Below, in pieces: positions 8,896 through 18,143 of a DNA stretch of 64,000 nt (within the stretch, counting starts at the first letter, position 1; the number at the start of each line of letters is the position of its first letter). Source of the stretch: Aggregatilinea lenta. GTDB taxonomy: Bacteria > Chloroflexota > Anaerolineae > Aggregatilineales > Aggregatilineaceae. The DNA lies in the NCBI RefSeq assembly GCF_003569045.1, contig NZ_BFCB01000001.1, forward strand, positions 775,189 through 839,188, given 5' to 3'. Below the pieces are notes generated by a model, which was not told where the DNA came from, ran no database searches, and worked only from the letters and a program-made list of their open reading frames with translations. A program made the position numbers and the translations under genes.

Positions 8896-10026
8896 TCACC
8901 CGCTCCGCAAGCGCGCGATCAGGTCGTGGTAGCCGCGCGCGTAGGCTTCCACCACGCGATCCGCATCGAATTCCTGCACCGTTTCGCGGCCCGCCTCAGC
9001 CAGCCGCACGTGCAGATCGCCGTCTTCCAGCATCATACGGATCTTGGCCGCGAGGTCGCCCACGCTCCAGTTCACCAGCAGCCCGTTTTCGCCGTCCTCG
9101 ATCAGGTCGGCCATCACACCCACCGGCGTCGAGACCACAGGCACGCCGCACGCCATCGCCTCGACCGTGACGCGCGGCCCGCCCTCGGCGGTCGAGGCGC
9201 ACACCACCAGACCCGCCTGGGTATACAGCCGCGCGACGCTGGCCGCGTCCGGCTGGTGCGGGAGGAACGTTACATTGCCGCCCAGGCCCAGCGAAGCCAC
9301 ACGCTCCTTGAGCGCGCGCTCCAACGGGCCGCTGCCCAAAATACCAAGCCGCACGTTGGGATGTGTAATGCTCACCAGCTTGATCGCGCTCAGCAGCGTG
9401 AACAGGCCCTTGTTGGCCACCAGCCGCCCCACGAACAGCACGTCATAGCGGCGCGGCTGATCGGGCAGGGGGTGGAACACGTCGAAGTCGATGTAGAGCG
9501 ACGGCAGCACGAGGATCTTCTGTTCCGGCACGCCGAAGCGTCGCAGCAGGTTGGGCATTTGTCCGGCGTTGACCACGCGGAACGCAGCCGCCCAGCGCTT
9601 TGCCCAGCGGATGTAGGTGAACGCGGTGCGGCGGTAGAGGCGCTCGCGGCGCGTCACGGCGCGGGGATAGCCCTCGACGTGGTGGATCTCGCTGACGACC
9701 GGCACGCCCGTCGCGCGTTTCAGCCGCCACGCACCCGCGCCGTTCAGGAACAGGCCGTAATCGTGACTGGCGATCAGCGCGTAGGGCCGCTCCGAGAGCA
9801 GCGCCGCGCCTTCCCGCGCGATGAAGGTGGGCTGCGCGATCTTGTGCGAGGGCGACGGGTGCACGTAGACGTTGCCGTACACTGCCCGCGGCTGCGCGCC
9901 CTTGGCGGGGGGACACAGGACGTCGATGCGGTCCCAGTAAGCCGCGAAACGTCCCAGCATCTGCAAAAACGTGCTGTCGCGCCCCTGCGCCACGGACGAA
10001 TCGCCGCTGAGCATTAATAAGTTCAT
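8896..10026 (-). CDS. GT4 family glycosyltransferase
   Basis: 376 residues from ATG 10026 (MNLLMLSGDSSVAQGRDSTF). The longer frame upstream is the shadow of the next gene. Donor-domain motifs: FVGRLVANKGLFTLLSAIKL, VVCASTAEGGPRVTVEAMAC and MADLIEDGENGLLVNWSV. The start overlaps the stop of the upstream gene as ATGA (10023-10026). Likely one step in ordered assembly of a repeat unit; specificity unknown. Confidence 0.87.
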   Translation of the reverse strand: MNLLMLSGDSSVAQGRDSTFLQMLGRFAAYWDRIDVLCPPAKGAQPRAVYGNVYVHPSPSHKIAQPTFIAREGAALLSERPYALIASHDYGLFLNGAGAWRLKRATGVPVVSEIHHVEGYPRAVTRRERLYRRTAFTYIRWAKRWAAAFRVVNAGQMPNLLRRFGVPEQKILVLPSLYIDFDVFHPLPDQPRRYDVLFVGRLVANKGLFTLLSAIKLVSITHPNVRLGILGSGPLERALKERVASLGLGGNVTFLPHQPDAASVARLYTQAGLVVCASTAEGGPRVTVEAMACGVPVVSTPVGVMADLIEDGENGLLVNWSVGDLAAKIRMMLEDGDLHVRLAEAGRETVQEFDADRVVEAYARGYHDLIARLRSG

Positions 10027-11171
10027 CGCCGCTCCTTCGCACCCTGCGCCGTGACTTCCAGCGCAGCGACCGTCTGGTCGACCAGTGTTTCCCAGCGGAA
10101 GCGCTCTAATCCTTCGCCCGCGCGGGCCGCCAACCGCGCCCGCGTCTCGCCCGCCAGCGCCGCCCTGATCGTCTTCACCAGCGCGGCAGGGTCCACGTAG
10201 GGCACCAGCAGGCCGTTGACGCCGTGGCGGACCACTTCGGGATTGCCGCCCTTGTCGCTGGCGATGACCGGCGTCCCGGCCAGCAGCGATTCCAGCAGCG
10301 TGTGCGACAGGCCCTCGTAGCCGGAATAAAGCACGGTGTAATCTGCCGCGCGGAACAGCCGCGCCAGCCGCTCGCGCGGGACGCGTCCCGGCAGCGTCAC
10401 CCGGTCCGCGACGCCTTCCGCTGCTGCGAGATCGCGCAGGTGCGCTTCTTCGGGACCGTCCCCGGCGACCAGCAGCTGCACATCGGGGATCTGCGCCACG
10501 GCGCGGATCAGGTGATCGATGCCCTTCCACGCGGTCAGGCGGGCGGGAGCTAGCAGCAGCGGTCCCGGTCCCAGGCCGAGATCGGCGCGCGCTTCCTCTT
10601 GACTTAACACCGCAGCGCGGGCATCCGGTTCGAGCGCGTTGTAAATGACCTGCACGCGCTCCGGCGGCGCGCCCCAGCCGACCACCATGTGCCGCAAATA
10701 CTCGCTGGGCACGATGATGCGGTCCATGCGCCGCACCTCACGCGCGCGCATCCGCTTCACCGCTTCCACGCGCGGATCGTAGCGGCGCGTCTGGAAGACG
10801 TCGATGTCTTCCGTGGCGGGAATCCAGCCCTTATTGACCGAACGCTCCCAGGCCAGATCGCCCACCACCTTGAGCACGCGCGGTACGCGGCGATAGCCGA
10901 TCAGCGGCAGGCCGAGGCTGTTGACGAACACGAGATCGGCGGAGGCCATTTCGCGGCGGGCGGCGCGGGCGTAGTCGGCCAAACGCAGCGGCAGCGACCG
11001 GCGCGGGATGCGCGTCACGGGGTACGGATAGTCGCCGCCGGACGGATCGCCGAAGGCCAGCACGCGCACGTCGTGGCCGCGCGCCTGGACGGCGGGCAGC
11101 AGGCGATAGAGATAGGTAGCAGGACCGCCTGACTCCGGGTGGAAGATGCCAGAGGCGACAAAAATACGCAT
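10023..11171 (-). CDS. GT4 family glycosyltransferase
   Basis: 382 residues. N-terminus MRIFVASGIFHPESGGPATY with the glycine-rich acceptor loop; donor domain LAPARLTAWKGIDHLIRAVA and LSHTLLESLLAGTPVIASDK followed by NPEVVRHGVNGLLVPYVD. Its stop overlaps the next start (ATGA). Upstream lies a 99-bp gap with a perfect 9-bp inverted repeat (11223-11255) separating it from the nucleotide-sugar dehydrogenase. Confidence 0.87.
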   Translation of the reverse strand: MRIFVASGIFHPESGGPATYLYRLLPAVQARGHDVRVLAFGDPSGGDYPYPVTRIPRRSLPLRLADYARAARREMASADLVFVNSLGLPLIGYRRVPRVLKVVGDLAWERSVNKGWIPATEDIDVFQTRRYDPRVEAVKRMRAREVRRMDRIIVPSEYLRHMVVGWGAPPERVQVIYNALEPDARAAVLSQEEARADLGLGPGPLLLAPARLTAWKGIDHLIRAVAQIPDVQLLVAGDGPEEAHLRDLAAAEGVADRVTLPGRVPRERLARLFRAADYTVLYSGYEGLSHTLLESLLAGTPVIASDKGGNPEVVRHGVNGLLVPYVDPAALVKTIRAALAGETRARLAARAGEGLERFRWETLVDQTVAALEVTAQGAKERR

Positions 11172-11222
11172 ATCGAATCTTTAAATAACGCTGTAGGGAC
11201 GGCTGGAACCAAACGGGGAACC

Positions 11223-11255
11223 GGGCAGGCGCGCGATGTTCGGTTACGCCTGCCC
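11223..11255. repeat. Intercistronic inverted repeat
   Basis: GGGCAGGCG (11223-11231) and CGCCTGCCC (11247-11255) pair perfectly over 9 bp with a 15-nt loop. There is no U-run on the transcribed (minus) strand. It may be an mRNA-stabilising or attenuating hairpin between the dehydrogenase and the transferases. Confidence 0.5.
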
Positions 11256-11270
11256 TCCCCCTGAATATGA

Positions 11271-12584
11271 CTATAACCGGACGATCCGCGCCGTGCCAGT
11301 GTGTCCCTTGGTGGCGTTGCGCGTATCGACCACGACCTTCGCGTGGCTGAGGATGAAATCGACGTCGTAGGCGCTGTGGTTGGTCACGATCACCACACAG
11401 TCCTGCGCGGCCAGCCATTCGGCGGTCATCTCGACGCTGCTGGCTTTGCGCTCGCCCGACAGGCGCACGCTGGCGACGTAGGGATCGTTGAAGCTGACCG
11501 CTGCGCCCTTGTTTTCGAGCAGCTCGTAGATATCCAGCGCCGGGGATTCGCGCACGTCGTCGATGTCGCGCTTGTAGGCCATGCCCAGCACGCCGATGGT
11601 GGAGCCGTGCAGCGCCTTGCCCTCGTCGTTGAGCGCTTCCATGACCATCGTCACGACGTGATAGGGCATCTGCGTGTTGACTTCGCTCGCCAGATCGATG
11701 AAGCGGGCGGTGTAATTCAGCGCGCGCAGCTTCCAGCTCAGGTAGAGCGGATCGATCGGAATGCAGTGCCCGCCCAGGCCGGGACCGGGGTAAAACGGCA
11801 TGAAGCCGAACGGCTTGGTGCTGGCCGCGTCGATGACTTCCCACACGTTGACGCCCAGCCGGTTGCACATCAGCGCCATTTCGTTGACGAGGCCGATGTT
11901 CACCGCGCGGAACGTGTTTTCGAGCAGCTTGACCATCTCCGCTGCCGCCGTGGACGACACCGGTACGACGTGATCGACCGCCGGTTCGTACAGCGCCGTG
12001 ACCACCTCGACGCAGGCGGGCGTCACGCCGCCCACGACCTTCGGCGTATTGCGCACGCCGTAAACCGGATTGCCGGGATCGACGCGTTCCGGCGAGAAGG
12101 CCACGAACACGTCTTCGCCGACTTTCAGCCCATTGCTAAGCAGGCGCGGCAGCACAACCTCATCGGTCGTGCCGGGATAGGTCGTGCTTTCCAGCACTAC
12201 CAGCATCCCGGCGTGGCAGACCGTCGCCACATTGTTCGCCGCATCAATGACGTAGCTCATGTCCGGATCTTTGGTTTTGCGCAGCGGCGTGGGCACGCAG
12301 ATGCTGATCGTGTCCGCCTCGGCCAGGTCGGCGTACGAGGTCGTGCCGCGCAAACAGCCCGTCTCCACCAGCGGCGCGAGCGTTTCAGTGGACACGTCGG
12401 GAATGTAGCTCACCCCGGCGTTGAGCTGATCGACCTTCTGCTGGTTAAGATCCAGCCCGACGACGCGATATCCGGCCCGCGCGAACTCGACGGCGAGTGG
12501 CAGCCCCACGTAGCCCATGCCGACGATGCCGACCGTCGCAGTCCGGTTGTGCAGACGGTCCAAAAGTTGCTGCTTGTAGTCCAT
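11271..12584 (-). CDS. Nucleotide-sugar 6-dehydrogenase (UDP-Glc/UDP-GlcNAc type)
   Basis: 437 residues from ATG 12584, preceded by GGGGGATGG. Rossmann start VGIVGMGYVGLPLAVEFARA binds NAD. The catalytic Cys sits in PGLGGHCIPIDPLYLSWK, and the C-terminal UDP-binding domain follows IGVLGMAYKRDIDDVRESPA. The enzyme oxidises the C6 alcohol of a UDP-sugar to a uronic acid in two NAD-dependent steps. The GGHCIPIDPxYL form is commonest in UDP-GlcNAc/ManNAc dehydrogenases (WbpA/WecC-like), but UDP-glucose cannot be excluded. As first gene of the minus-strand cluster it would supply an acidic sugar donor to the glycosyltransferases that follow. Confidence 0.88.
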   Translation of the reverse strand: MDYKQQLLDRLHNRTATVGIVGMGYVGLPLAVEFARAGYRVVGLDLNQQKVDQLNAGVSYIPDVSTETLAPLVETGCLRGTTSYADLAEADTISICVPTPLRKTKDPDMSYVIDAANNVATVCHAGMLVVLESTTYPGTTDEVVLPRLLSNGLKVGEDVFVAFSPERVDPGNPVYGVRNTPKVVGGVTPACVEVVTALYEPAVDHVVPVSSTAAAEMVKLLENTFRAVNIGLVNEMALMCNRLGVNVWEVIDAASTKPFGFMPFYPGPGLGGHCIPIDPLYLSWKLRALNYTARFIDLASEVNTQMPYHVVTMVMEALNDEGKALHGSTIGVLGMAYKRDIDDVRESPALDIYELLENKGAAVSFNDPYVASVRLSGERKASSVEMTAEWLAAQDCVVIVTNHSAYDVDFILSHAKVVVDTRNATKGHTGTARIVRL

Positions 12585-12655
12585 GCTTCCATCCCCCAGA
12601 GTTGGATCTGTCTTAGATGGTGCTCTTACGTAATGCAGAATGGCCCAATACACGC

Positions 12656-12685
12656 ATTATAGCCCGCCGCCAGAAGCCCGCACAA
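12656..12685 (-). promoter_or_regulatory. Candidate promoter of polysaccharide cluster
   Basis: On the minus strand, TATAAT (12661-12656) lies 18 bp from TTGTGC (12685-12680). It is about 70 bp upstream of the dehydrogenase start at 12584. The -10 is perfect; the -35 is weak. Confidence 0.5.
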
Positions 12686-12795
12686 TGACCGTTCGCCAGC
12701 GCTTGGCTGACGAGTGTCACGACTCAGGCGCGCGGGCGCACCCTCGCGGGAACGGCGGCGGCACGTTATACTTGGCGCATTCACTTACCAACCTC

Positions 12796-12811
12796 ACCGG
12801 CGCAGGCCGGT
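12796..12811 (+). other. Leader hairpin upstream of ychF
   Basis: ACCGGC (12796-12801), loop GCAG, GCCGGT (12806-12811): a perfect 6-bp stem followed by TTCTTT, 28 bp before the ychF start. It could be a small leader structure or a weak terminator for upstream transcription. Confidence 0.4.
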
Positions 12812-12838
12812 TCTTTAACGTAGTCAGGATAGACCCCC

Positions 12839-13921
12839 ATGCGACTAGGAATTATCGGTCTGCCCAACAGCGGCAAGACCACGCTTTTTAACGCCCTGAC
12901 GGGCAGCAGCCTGCCGACCGAGCCGGTGTCTTCGGGGCAGCTCGAAGTGCACACCGCTGTGGTGGCCGTGCCCGACGAGCGCGTGGACCGTCTCGCGGCG
13001 ATTTATCATCCCAAGAAGACGACCTACACCACGATCACCTATACCGACATCGGCGGGCTGGATAAGGGCATCGGCGAGGGTCTCACCGGGCCGATGCGCA
13101 ACGAGCTTCAGCAGTTGGACGGCTTCCTGCACGTGGTACGCGCTTTCAATGACGAGTCTGTTCCGCACCCGCAGATCACGGTCGATCCGGTCCGCGACCT
13201 GCACATCATCGACGGCGAGTTTTTGCTGCTGGACCAGATCACCATCGAAAACCGCCTCGCGCGGCTGAACGAGGAAAAGCAGAAGGGCAAGATCGACAAC
13301 AAGCAGGCCCACGCCGACGAAACGGACCTGCTCGAACGGCTGCACGCGCAGCTTGAAGCCGAGCAGCCCCTGCGCGACCTGGACCTGACCGACGACGAGC
13401 ACAAGATGCTGCGCGGTTACGGCCTGATGTCGCTCAAGCCGGTGATGGTGATCTTCAACATGGGCGACGAGGGCAGCGATCCCGCCGAGGGCCTGGAGTA
13501 CGACCACCAGCATACGGAAGTGCTCAGCCTGCGCGGCAAGCTCGAAGCCGAGATCGCGCAGCTCGACGATCCCGATGACGTGGCGATGTTCCTGAGCGAA
13601 TACGACATCGACGAGCCAAGCCGCAACCGCGTGATCCGGCTCTCGTACGAGCTGCTGAACATTCACTCGTTCCTGACCTACGGCGAGGACGAGGTGCGCG
13701 CGTGGAGCCTGCGCAAAGGCGCGACGTCGGTCGAGGCGGCAGGCACGATCCACACTGATCTGGCGCGCGGCTTCATCCGCGCCGAGGTGGTGCCCTACGC
13801 GGAGTTCATCGTCTCGAATGGCAACCTCGCGGACGTGAAGGCGCGTGGCAAGATGCGCCTGGAAGGCAAAGAGTACATCGTGCAGGACGGCGATATGCTG
13901 GTGATCCGCTTCGCGGTGTAA
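12839..13921 (+). CDS. ychF: Ribosome-associated P-loop ATPase YchF (Obg-like)
   Basis: 360 residues, the usual length. The P-loop GLPNSGKTTLFNAL is at residues 7-20. The central insertion is helical and charged (NEEKQKGKIDNKQAHADE). The C-terminal TGS-like domain ends GKEYIVQDGDMLVIRFAV. The G4-equivalent reads NMGD where YchF proteins usually have NxxE; this altered specificity loop is why the family binds ATP better than GTP. Known members bind ribosomes and modulate translation and stress responses. It is monocistronic, with a hairpin ahead of it and a strong terminator behind it. Confidence 0.93.
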   Translation: MRLGIIGLPNSGKTTLFNALTGSSLPTEPVSSGQLEVHTAVVAVPDERVDRLAAIYHPKKTTYTTITYTDIGGLDKGIGEGLTGPMRNELQQLDGFLHVVRAFNDESVPHPQITVDPVRDLHIIDGEFLLLDQITIENRLARLNEEKQKGKIDNKQAHADETDLLERLHAQLEAEQPLRDLDLTDDEHKMLRGYGLMSLKPVMVIFNMGDEGSDPAEGLEYDHQHTEVLSLRGKLEAEIAQLDDPDDVAMFLSEYDIDEPSRNRVIRLSYELLNIHSFLTYGEDEVRAWSLRKGATSVEAAGTIHTDLARGFIRAEVVPYAEFIVSNGNLADVKARGKMRLEGKEYIVQDGDMLVIRFAV

Positions 13922-13949
13922 CGCACGACGATACGTAAGCAGTCTCAAG

Positions 13950-13976
13950 CGCCTGGTGACGAACCGGGCGTTTTTT
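13950..13976 (+). terminator. Rho-independent terminator of ychF
   Basis: CGCCTGGT (13950-13957), loop GACGA, ACCGGGCG (13963-13970): an 8-bp stem with one G-U, followed directly by TTTTTT (13971-13976). Confidence 0.88.
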
Positions 13977-14030
13977 GTTCCTGGGATGGTGCGAGCGCGC
14001 TGCTACCATAGTGCTGTTTGGCGGGTTTTA

Positions 14031-14039
14031 TGCTAAGAT
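14031..14039 (+). promoter_or_regulatory. Extended -10 promoter of VOC gene
   Basis: TGCTAAGAT at 14031-14039 is an extended -10 element 37 bp upstream of ATG 14076. I see no convincing -35 hexamer. Confidence 0.35.
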
Positions 14040-14075
14040 AAATAGAACATGCGTGCGATTAAACTGGAGGCAGTC

Positions 14076-14447
14076 ATGCTCAAAGACAGCAAAGCATTTT
14101 CGGGCTTTTCGGCAGACGACATCCCCGCAGCCAAACGGTTTTATGGTGAGACGCTCGGACTGGACGTATCCGAGGAGCATGGCATGCTGTTCCTGCACAT
14201 CGCGGGCGGGCGCGACATCCTGGTATACCCGAAGGACAACCACGTCCCGGCGACCTATACCGTGCTGAACTTCCCGGTCGAGGACGTCGAGTCGGCGGTG
14301 GACGAGCTGACGCGGCGCGGTGTGCAGTTCGAGCACTACGAGGAGATGCCAATGGACGCGAAGGGCATCATGCGCGGCAACGGCCCGACGATCGCGTGGT
14401 TCACCGACCCTGCCGGGAATATCCTTTCCGTGCTTGAGGCGGACTAA
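14076..14447 (+). CDS. VOC (glyoxalase/bleomycin-resistance) superfamily protein
   Basis: 123 residues. ATG 14076 is chosen over the in-frame ATG 14049 because GGAGG lies just upstream. The fold pattern is a single VOC module: [20 protein letters not shown], then [15 protein letters not shown], then [20 protein letters not shown] and the closing [18 protein letters not shown]. Members bind a divalent metal and act as glyoxalases, dioxygenases or ligand-binding proteins. The metal ligands are not clearly assignable, so the substrate is unknown. It converges on, and overlaps by 4 bp, the next gene on the other strand. Confidence 0.8.
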   Translation: MLKDSKAFSGFSADDIPAAKRFYGETLGLDVSEEHGMLFLHIAGGRDILVYPKDNHVPATYTVLNFPVEDVESAVDELTRRGVQFEHYEEMPMDAKGIMRGNGPTIAWFTDPAGNILSVLEAD

Positions 14448-15940
14448 TCCAGGTCGGGATCGATCGCCCAGCGCCCAAGCGTAGCGGTCGCTGCGGGATC
14501 GCGGTCCTTCGCTTCGACCAGCAGCAGCCCGTCCTCGCCATACCATTCAACTGTAAGGTAGAACGTGTCTGTCGCCAGAATCTTGGTGACGGGCACTTGT
14601 TTTTGTGCGGCGACATCCAGCACAACCGCCTGCTGCTCGCCCTCCATGAGCAGTGCAGACCCGTCCGGCGACCACGACAACATCCCCGATACGGAAAATG
14701 GCTCATCCGGCACGGCGACCGTATAGGCTGCGGCGTTGGCCCGAAGATCGAAGACAACCAGCGTCGGATTTTTCAGTGGATCCCAAAAGTAAATGGATCG
14801 CTCGGCGCTGGATGTGTCCGTGACAACGGGGAGATAGCGTCCGTCCGGCGAGAAGGGTCCGATCTCGACCGGGTTTTCGACAGGCAGCGCGGACACCGTG
14901 TGATCCTCAAGTCCAACGACGTGGACTTCAGGCACACCAGAAGTTTCAGGATCGATGACCCGGTACAGGTATGCGAGGCGGCGCGATTTATCGTCGTAGG
15001 TAAGTTCAGACGGCTGCTGGCAGAAGGTCAGCTCGACGTCCTGTGAGAGCAGCGTTGTGAGGTCGGCCATGTTGAGCGCGCAACGCACCGGATCTTGCCC
15101 CAGTGTGAGCCGGCGAATGCGGACTAGCGCTGCCGCCTGTTCGACGTAGAGACTTTCAGACTCGATGCTCTCGCCGAGCTTGGTGAAGGTCGCAGGGCGC
15201 AGCGCGAACAGATAGCGCGCCTCATGTTTGGACCCCGTGTTGTACGGCGTGTAGCCAACGACGATCACCCGCTTCTCGTCAAGCCACCGTTCGATGCGAA
15301 CCGCCTCCCAGCCCAGACACAGCAGCATGCCGGTGTCGCCGGTCGCCGGATCGACTGTCACGAGCGCGATCCGCGCCAAGTTGTCCGGCGCGTCGTAGAC
15401 TTTGCAGCGGCTGAGCACTGACGGGTCCCCATAAACTGCCACGATCCGGTGGGTCCACTCCGGTGACCATTCCGGCAACCAGGAGTCTGTGTGCGCGGCG
15501 ATGTCTTCCAGGTTCACCAATGCGTCGTTTTCGACATCGTAGAAGTAAGTGTCGCTAACGAACGATGCTTCATCAGCAGCGACGCTGATCGCGACGTATT
15601 TGCCATCCGAGGAAAATTCGACCGGTTCCGTGTACCGCCCGGTCATGCTGTCACAGGCCGCTGGATCGAGCACGTGCGTTGAGCCGGTCGCGGCGTTCGT
15701 GACGGCCAGCCCATCCGGCCCACACGCGACGCTGACCACGTTCTCCACGGATATCAAGGTACGCGGCGGGAGTTCCTCGACGAGTTGATCCGCGAAGATC
15801 ACGTCGTTGGCGTCGAGGGCCGGGGCGGTTGCCTGCGGATCGGGCGATCCGTGTGCGGACGGGGAATCGAGCGCGAACAGCAGCGCGAGTGCGGCGCACA
15901 CCAGCAGGGGAACCGCGCGAAGGGCAACGGATCGGATCAT
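14444..15940 (-). CDS. Secreted TolB/WD40-like beta-propeller protein
   Basis: 498 residues from ATG 15940, which overlaps the upstream hydrolase stop as ATGA (15937-15940). An N-terminal signal or anchor (about residues 1-30, [20 protein letters not shown]) is followed by repeated blades such as [40 protein letters not shown] and [20 protein letters not shown]. The SPDG turns are typical of PD40/TolB propellers. It probably folds outside the cytoplasmic membrane and binds a partner or ligand. No catalytic residues are evident and no function can be named. Confidence 0.72.
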   Translation of the reverse strand: MIRSVALRAVPLLVCAALALLFALDSPSAHGSPDPQATAPALDANDVIFADQLVEELPPRTLISVENVVSVACGPDGLAVTNAATGSTHVLDPAACDSMTGRYTEPVEFSSDGKYVAISVAADEASFVSDTYFYDVENDALVNLEDIAAHTDSWLPEWSPEWTHRIVAVYGDPSVLSRCKVYDAPDNLARIALVTVDPATGDTGMLLCLGWEAVRIERWLDEKRVIVVGYTPYNTGSKHEARYLFALRPATFTKLGESIESESLYVEQAAALVRIRRLTLGQDPVRCALNMADLTTLLSQDVELTFCQQPSELTYDDKSRRLAYLYRVIDPETSGVPEVHVVGLEDHTVSALPVENPVEIGPFSPDGRYLPVVTDTSSAERSIYFWDPLKNPTLVVFDLRANAAAYTVAVPDEPFSVSGMLSWSPDGSALLMEGEQQAVVLDVAAQKQVPVTKILATDTFYLTVEWYGEDGLLLVEAKDRDPAATATLGRWAIDPDLD

Positions 15941-16815
15941 GTCAGGTGCGCCTCGAACCACGCGACGACGCGGCGGTTGTACTCATCGGGATGCAGCGGG
16001 TGCGCCTCGCGGTGACCCGCGTCTGGCACGGCCCACACCTCGACCGGGCCGCTGACGGCCTCCGCCAGCGCGCGCAGCTCGTCCGTGGAGACGAACGGAT
16101 CGCGCTCGCCGTGGATGAACAGCACTGGGACGCTGATGTGCCGGGCGGTGGCGATCGGGTTCGCGTCGTAGATCGTGTGCCGTGCGCGCAGCGCCCCGAC
16201 CCGCAGCGTCAACCACGCCAGGGGATTCGCCACCAGTCCCGGCAGGCCGTGCTGCCGCAGCCAGCCCGCCAGCAGCCCCGCCACACGCGGATACGCCCCG
16301 TCCACGACCAGCGCCGCGATGCGCTCATCATAGGCCGCCACTTGCAGCGTCGTTCCCGCCCCCATACTCAGGCTGAGTATGCCCACGCGCTCCGCGCCGC
16401 GCGCCGCCAGAAAATCGAGCGCGCCGAGCAGGTCGTACTGCTCCAGCGCGCCGAGCGTGACCAGCCGCCCCTCGGAGCGGCCATGCGCGCGCCAGTCGAT
16501 CATCAGCACGTCGAACCCGGCATGATGCAGCGGCACGGCCTGGGGGATGTCTTTGTCCAGGCTGCCGTCCTGACCGGGACACATGACTACTGTGCCGCGC
16601 GCGTCCCGTTCTGCCGCGATCCACAGCCCGCCGATTGGCGTCCCGTCGCGGCTGGGAAACTGTATTTCTTCGCCCGCCATGCCATACGCGGCGGGATCGT
16701 CCGGCGGATCGGGCATGCGGCGGCGCATAAGGGGCAGCGTCCCCGCATACCCGATGCCAACGACGACTAATGCCACGATCCCCACCAGCCAGATCAGGCC
16801 GCTCACCAGTTCCAT
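15937..16815 (-). CDS. Membrane-anchored alpha/beta hydrolase
   Basis: 292 residues. One N-terminal hydrophobic helix (residues 5-30, GLIWLVGIVALVVVGIGYAG) anchors a Serine-aminopeptidase/DUF1749-like alpha/beta hydrolase. The nucleophile elbow is LSLSMGAGTT, the acid lies in FIHGERDPFVSTDEL, and the His in DAGHREAHPLHPDEY. Substrate probably a small ester or acyl compound; unknown. GGGTGG precedes ATG 16815. It forms a two-gene unit with the beta-propeller protein downstream (ATGA overlap). Confidence 0.82.
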   Translation of the reverse strand: MELVSGLIWLVGIVALVVVGIGYAGTLPLMRRRMPDPPDDPAAYGMAGEEIQFPSRDGTPIGGLWIAAERDARGTVVMCPGQDGSLDKDIPQAVPLHHAGFDVLMIDWRAHGRSEGRLVTLGALEQYDLLGALDFLAARGAERVGILSLSMGAGTTLQVAAYDERIAALVVDGAYPRVAGLLAGWLRQHGLPGLVANPLAWLTLRVGALRARHTIYDANPIATARHISVPVLFIHGERDPFVSTDELRALAEAVSGPVEVWAVPDAGHREAHPLHPDEYNRRVVAWFEAHLT

Positions 16816-16838
16816 GCCACCCGGTCGCTTTCTCCGCG

Positions 16839-17969
16839 TCAGTCGCCTAGATTCGTGCCCAGATGCCGCGCGCTCTCGATCCAGGGGTGATCGAGCGGCA
16901 CGACCTTGCGGTGCCCTGCGACTTGCTCCAGCGGGACTGGCTCGTGGCCTTCACCGCGCGCCGCGACCATCACACCGAACACGCCCTGGTCGATCAAGTC
17001 GGCGCAGGCCGTCCCCAGCCGCGTCGCCAGCAGGCGATCCGCCGCCGAGGGCGTGCCGCCGCGCTGAACGTGGCCCAGGATCGTCACGCGCGATTCGAGC
17101 CGGGTCAGTTGTTCGAGCTGGCGCGTCAGCCTGACCGTACTGCTGGCCTGCTCGCTTTCCAGCTCCGCGATGGTTTCCGCCGCCGCCTCGGCCTTTTTGC
17201 CGTTCTTCGACTTCTTCGCGGCGGCTTTTGCTTCTTGCGCGGCGCGCAGGCTTTCGGCTTCTTCCTTCGGCATCGCGCCCTCGGATACACACACGATGCT
17301 GAAGCCCTTACCGCCCCGGCTGCGCTGCAAGATCGCGTCCGCGACTTTGTTCACGTCGTAGGGAATTTCGGGGATCAGCACCACGTCCGCACCGCCCGCA
17401 ATGCCCGCCGCCAACGCCAGCCAGCCCGCGTTGTGCCCCATCACTTCCAGCACAATGATGCGGTGATGGCTGTGCGCGGTGCTGTGCAGCCGGTCGATCG
17501 CTTCAGTCGCGATGATCAGCGCCGTGTCGAAGCCGAACGTGGTATCGGTGCAGGCCACATCATTGTCGATGGTCTTGGGCAGGGTGATGACGTTCAGGCC
17601 GTGCTGCATCAAACGGTAGGCGTTTTTGGCCGTGCCGCCCCCACCCAGACACACCAGCGCATCGAGGTTGTGCTTCTGGTAGTTTGCCACCAGCACATCC
17701 GTCATGTCCAGCGTTTTGTCGCCAACCGGCATGCGATGCGGCTTGTCGCGGCTGGTGCCCAGGATCGTGCCGCCGATGGTCAGGATACCGGACAGCACGG
17801 AGCTGTCCAGCCGTACGGTGCGGTTTTCCATGAGACCCCGGAAGCCGTCGCGGAAGCCGATGACGTTCATGCCATAGTAGCCGGTGGACGCTTTGCCCAC
17901 CCCCCGGATTGCGGCGTTCAGGCCGGGACTGTCGCCGCCCGCCGTCAGAATCCCGATATGCTTTGCCAT
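16839..17969 (-). CDS. 6-phosphofructokinase family protein, unusual phosphoryl-donor site
   Basis: 376 residues. N-terminal [18 protein letters not shown] is the PFK signature; PKTIDND (131-137) carries the catalytic Asp, and [19 protein letters not shown] closes the fold. Two features are atypical. The donor loop reads GGGGT (109-113) instead of GGDGS (ATP type) or GGDD(T/S) (PPi type). An Ala/Lys/Glu-rich segment (about 234-276) is inserted before the C-terminal helix. Lys in PKTIDND is typical of the PPi-dependent and mixed clades. It phosphorylates fructose-6-phosphate in glycolysis; whether ATP or PPi is donor cannot be settled from sequence. Confidence 0.88.
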   Translation of the reverse strand: MAKHIGILTAGGDSPGLNAAIRGVGKASTGYYGMNVIGFRDGFRGLMENRTVRLDSSVLSGILTIGGTILGTSRDKPHRMPVGDKTLDMTDVLVANYQKHNLDALVCLGGGGTAKNAYRLMQHGLNVITLPKTIDNDVACTDTTFGFDTALIIATEAIDRLHSTAHSHHRIIVLEVMGHNAGWLALAAGIAGGADVVLIPEIPYDVNKVADAILQRSRGGKGFSIVCVSEGAMPKEEAESLRAAQEAKAAAKKSKNGKKAEAAAETIAELESEQASSTVRLTRQLEQLTRLESRVTILGHVQRGGTPSAADRLLATRLGTACADLIDQGVFGVMVAARGEGHEPVPLEQVAGHRKVVPLDHPWIESARHLGTNLGD

Positions 17970-18003
17970 GTGTCCCTCCTGGTATCGGTTTGGCGGATAG
18001 AAG

Positions 18004-18034
18004 CATTTAGCGATCCGCAGTTAGCGGTTAGCAC
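18004..18034. repeat. Family C repeat (copy C3)
   Basis: TTTAGCGATCCGCAGTTAGC then GGTTAGCAC: a reverse-type member of the CTAAC-rich intergenic repeats, just upstream of the PFK gene. Confidence 0.5.
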
Positions 18035-18104
18035 AGGTCAAAACAAGACTCGTTCGACGCTGCGTTGCACGTTCCTCTCAAGAAGTTTTTGAGCTTTTTG
18101 GTTT

Positions 18105-18141
18105 TTGCTAATCGCTAACAGCTAAGGGCTACGCTTACTGC
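18105..18141. repeat. Family C repeat (copy C4)
   Basis: TTGCTAATCGCTAACAGCTA followed by AGGGCTACGC, in direct-type orientation, facing copy C3. Together they occupy most of the gap 17970-18143. Confidence 0.55.
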
Positions 18142-18143
18142 TT

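Noticed and set aside
12845-13948. Long minus-strand ORF opposite ychF
   Set aside because: Antisense shadow of a well-conserved gene; no SD and atypical composition.
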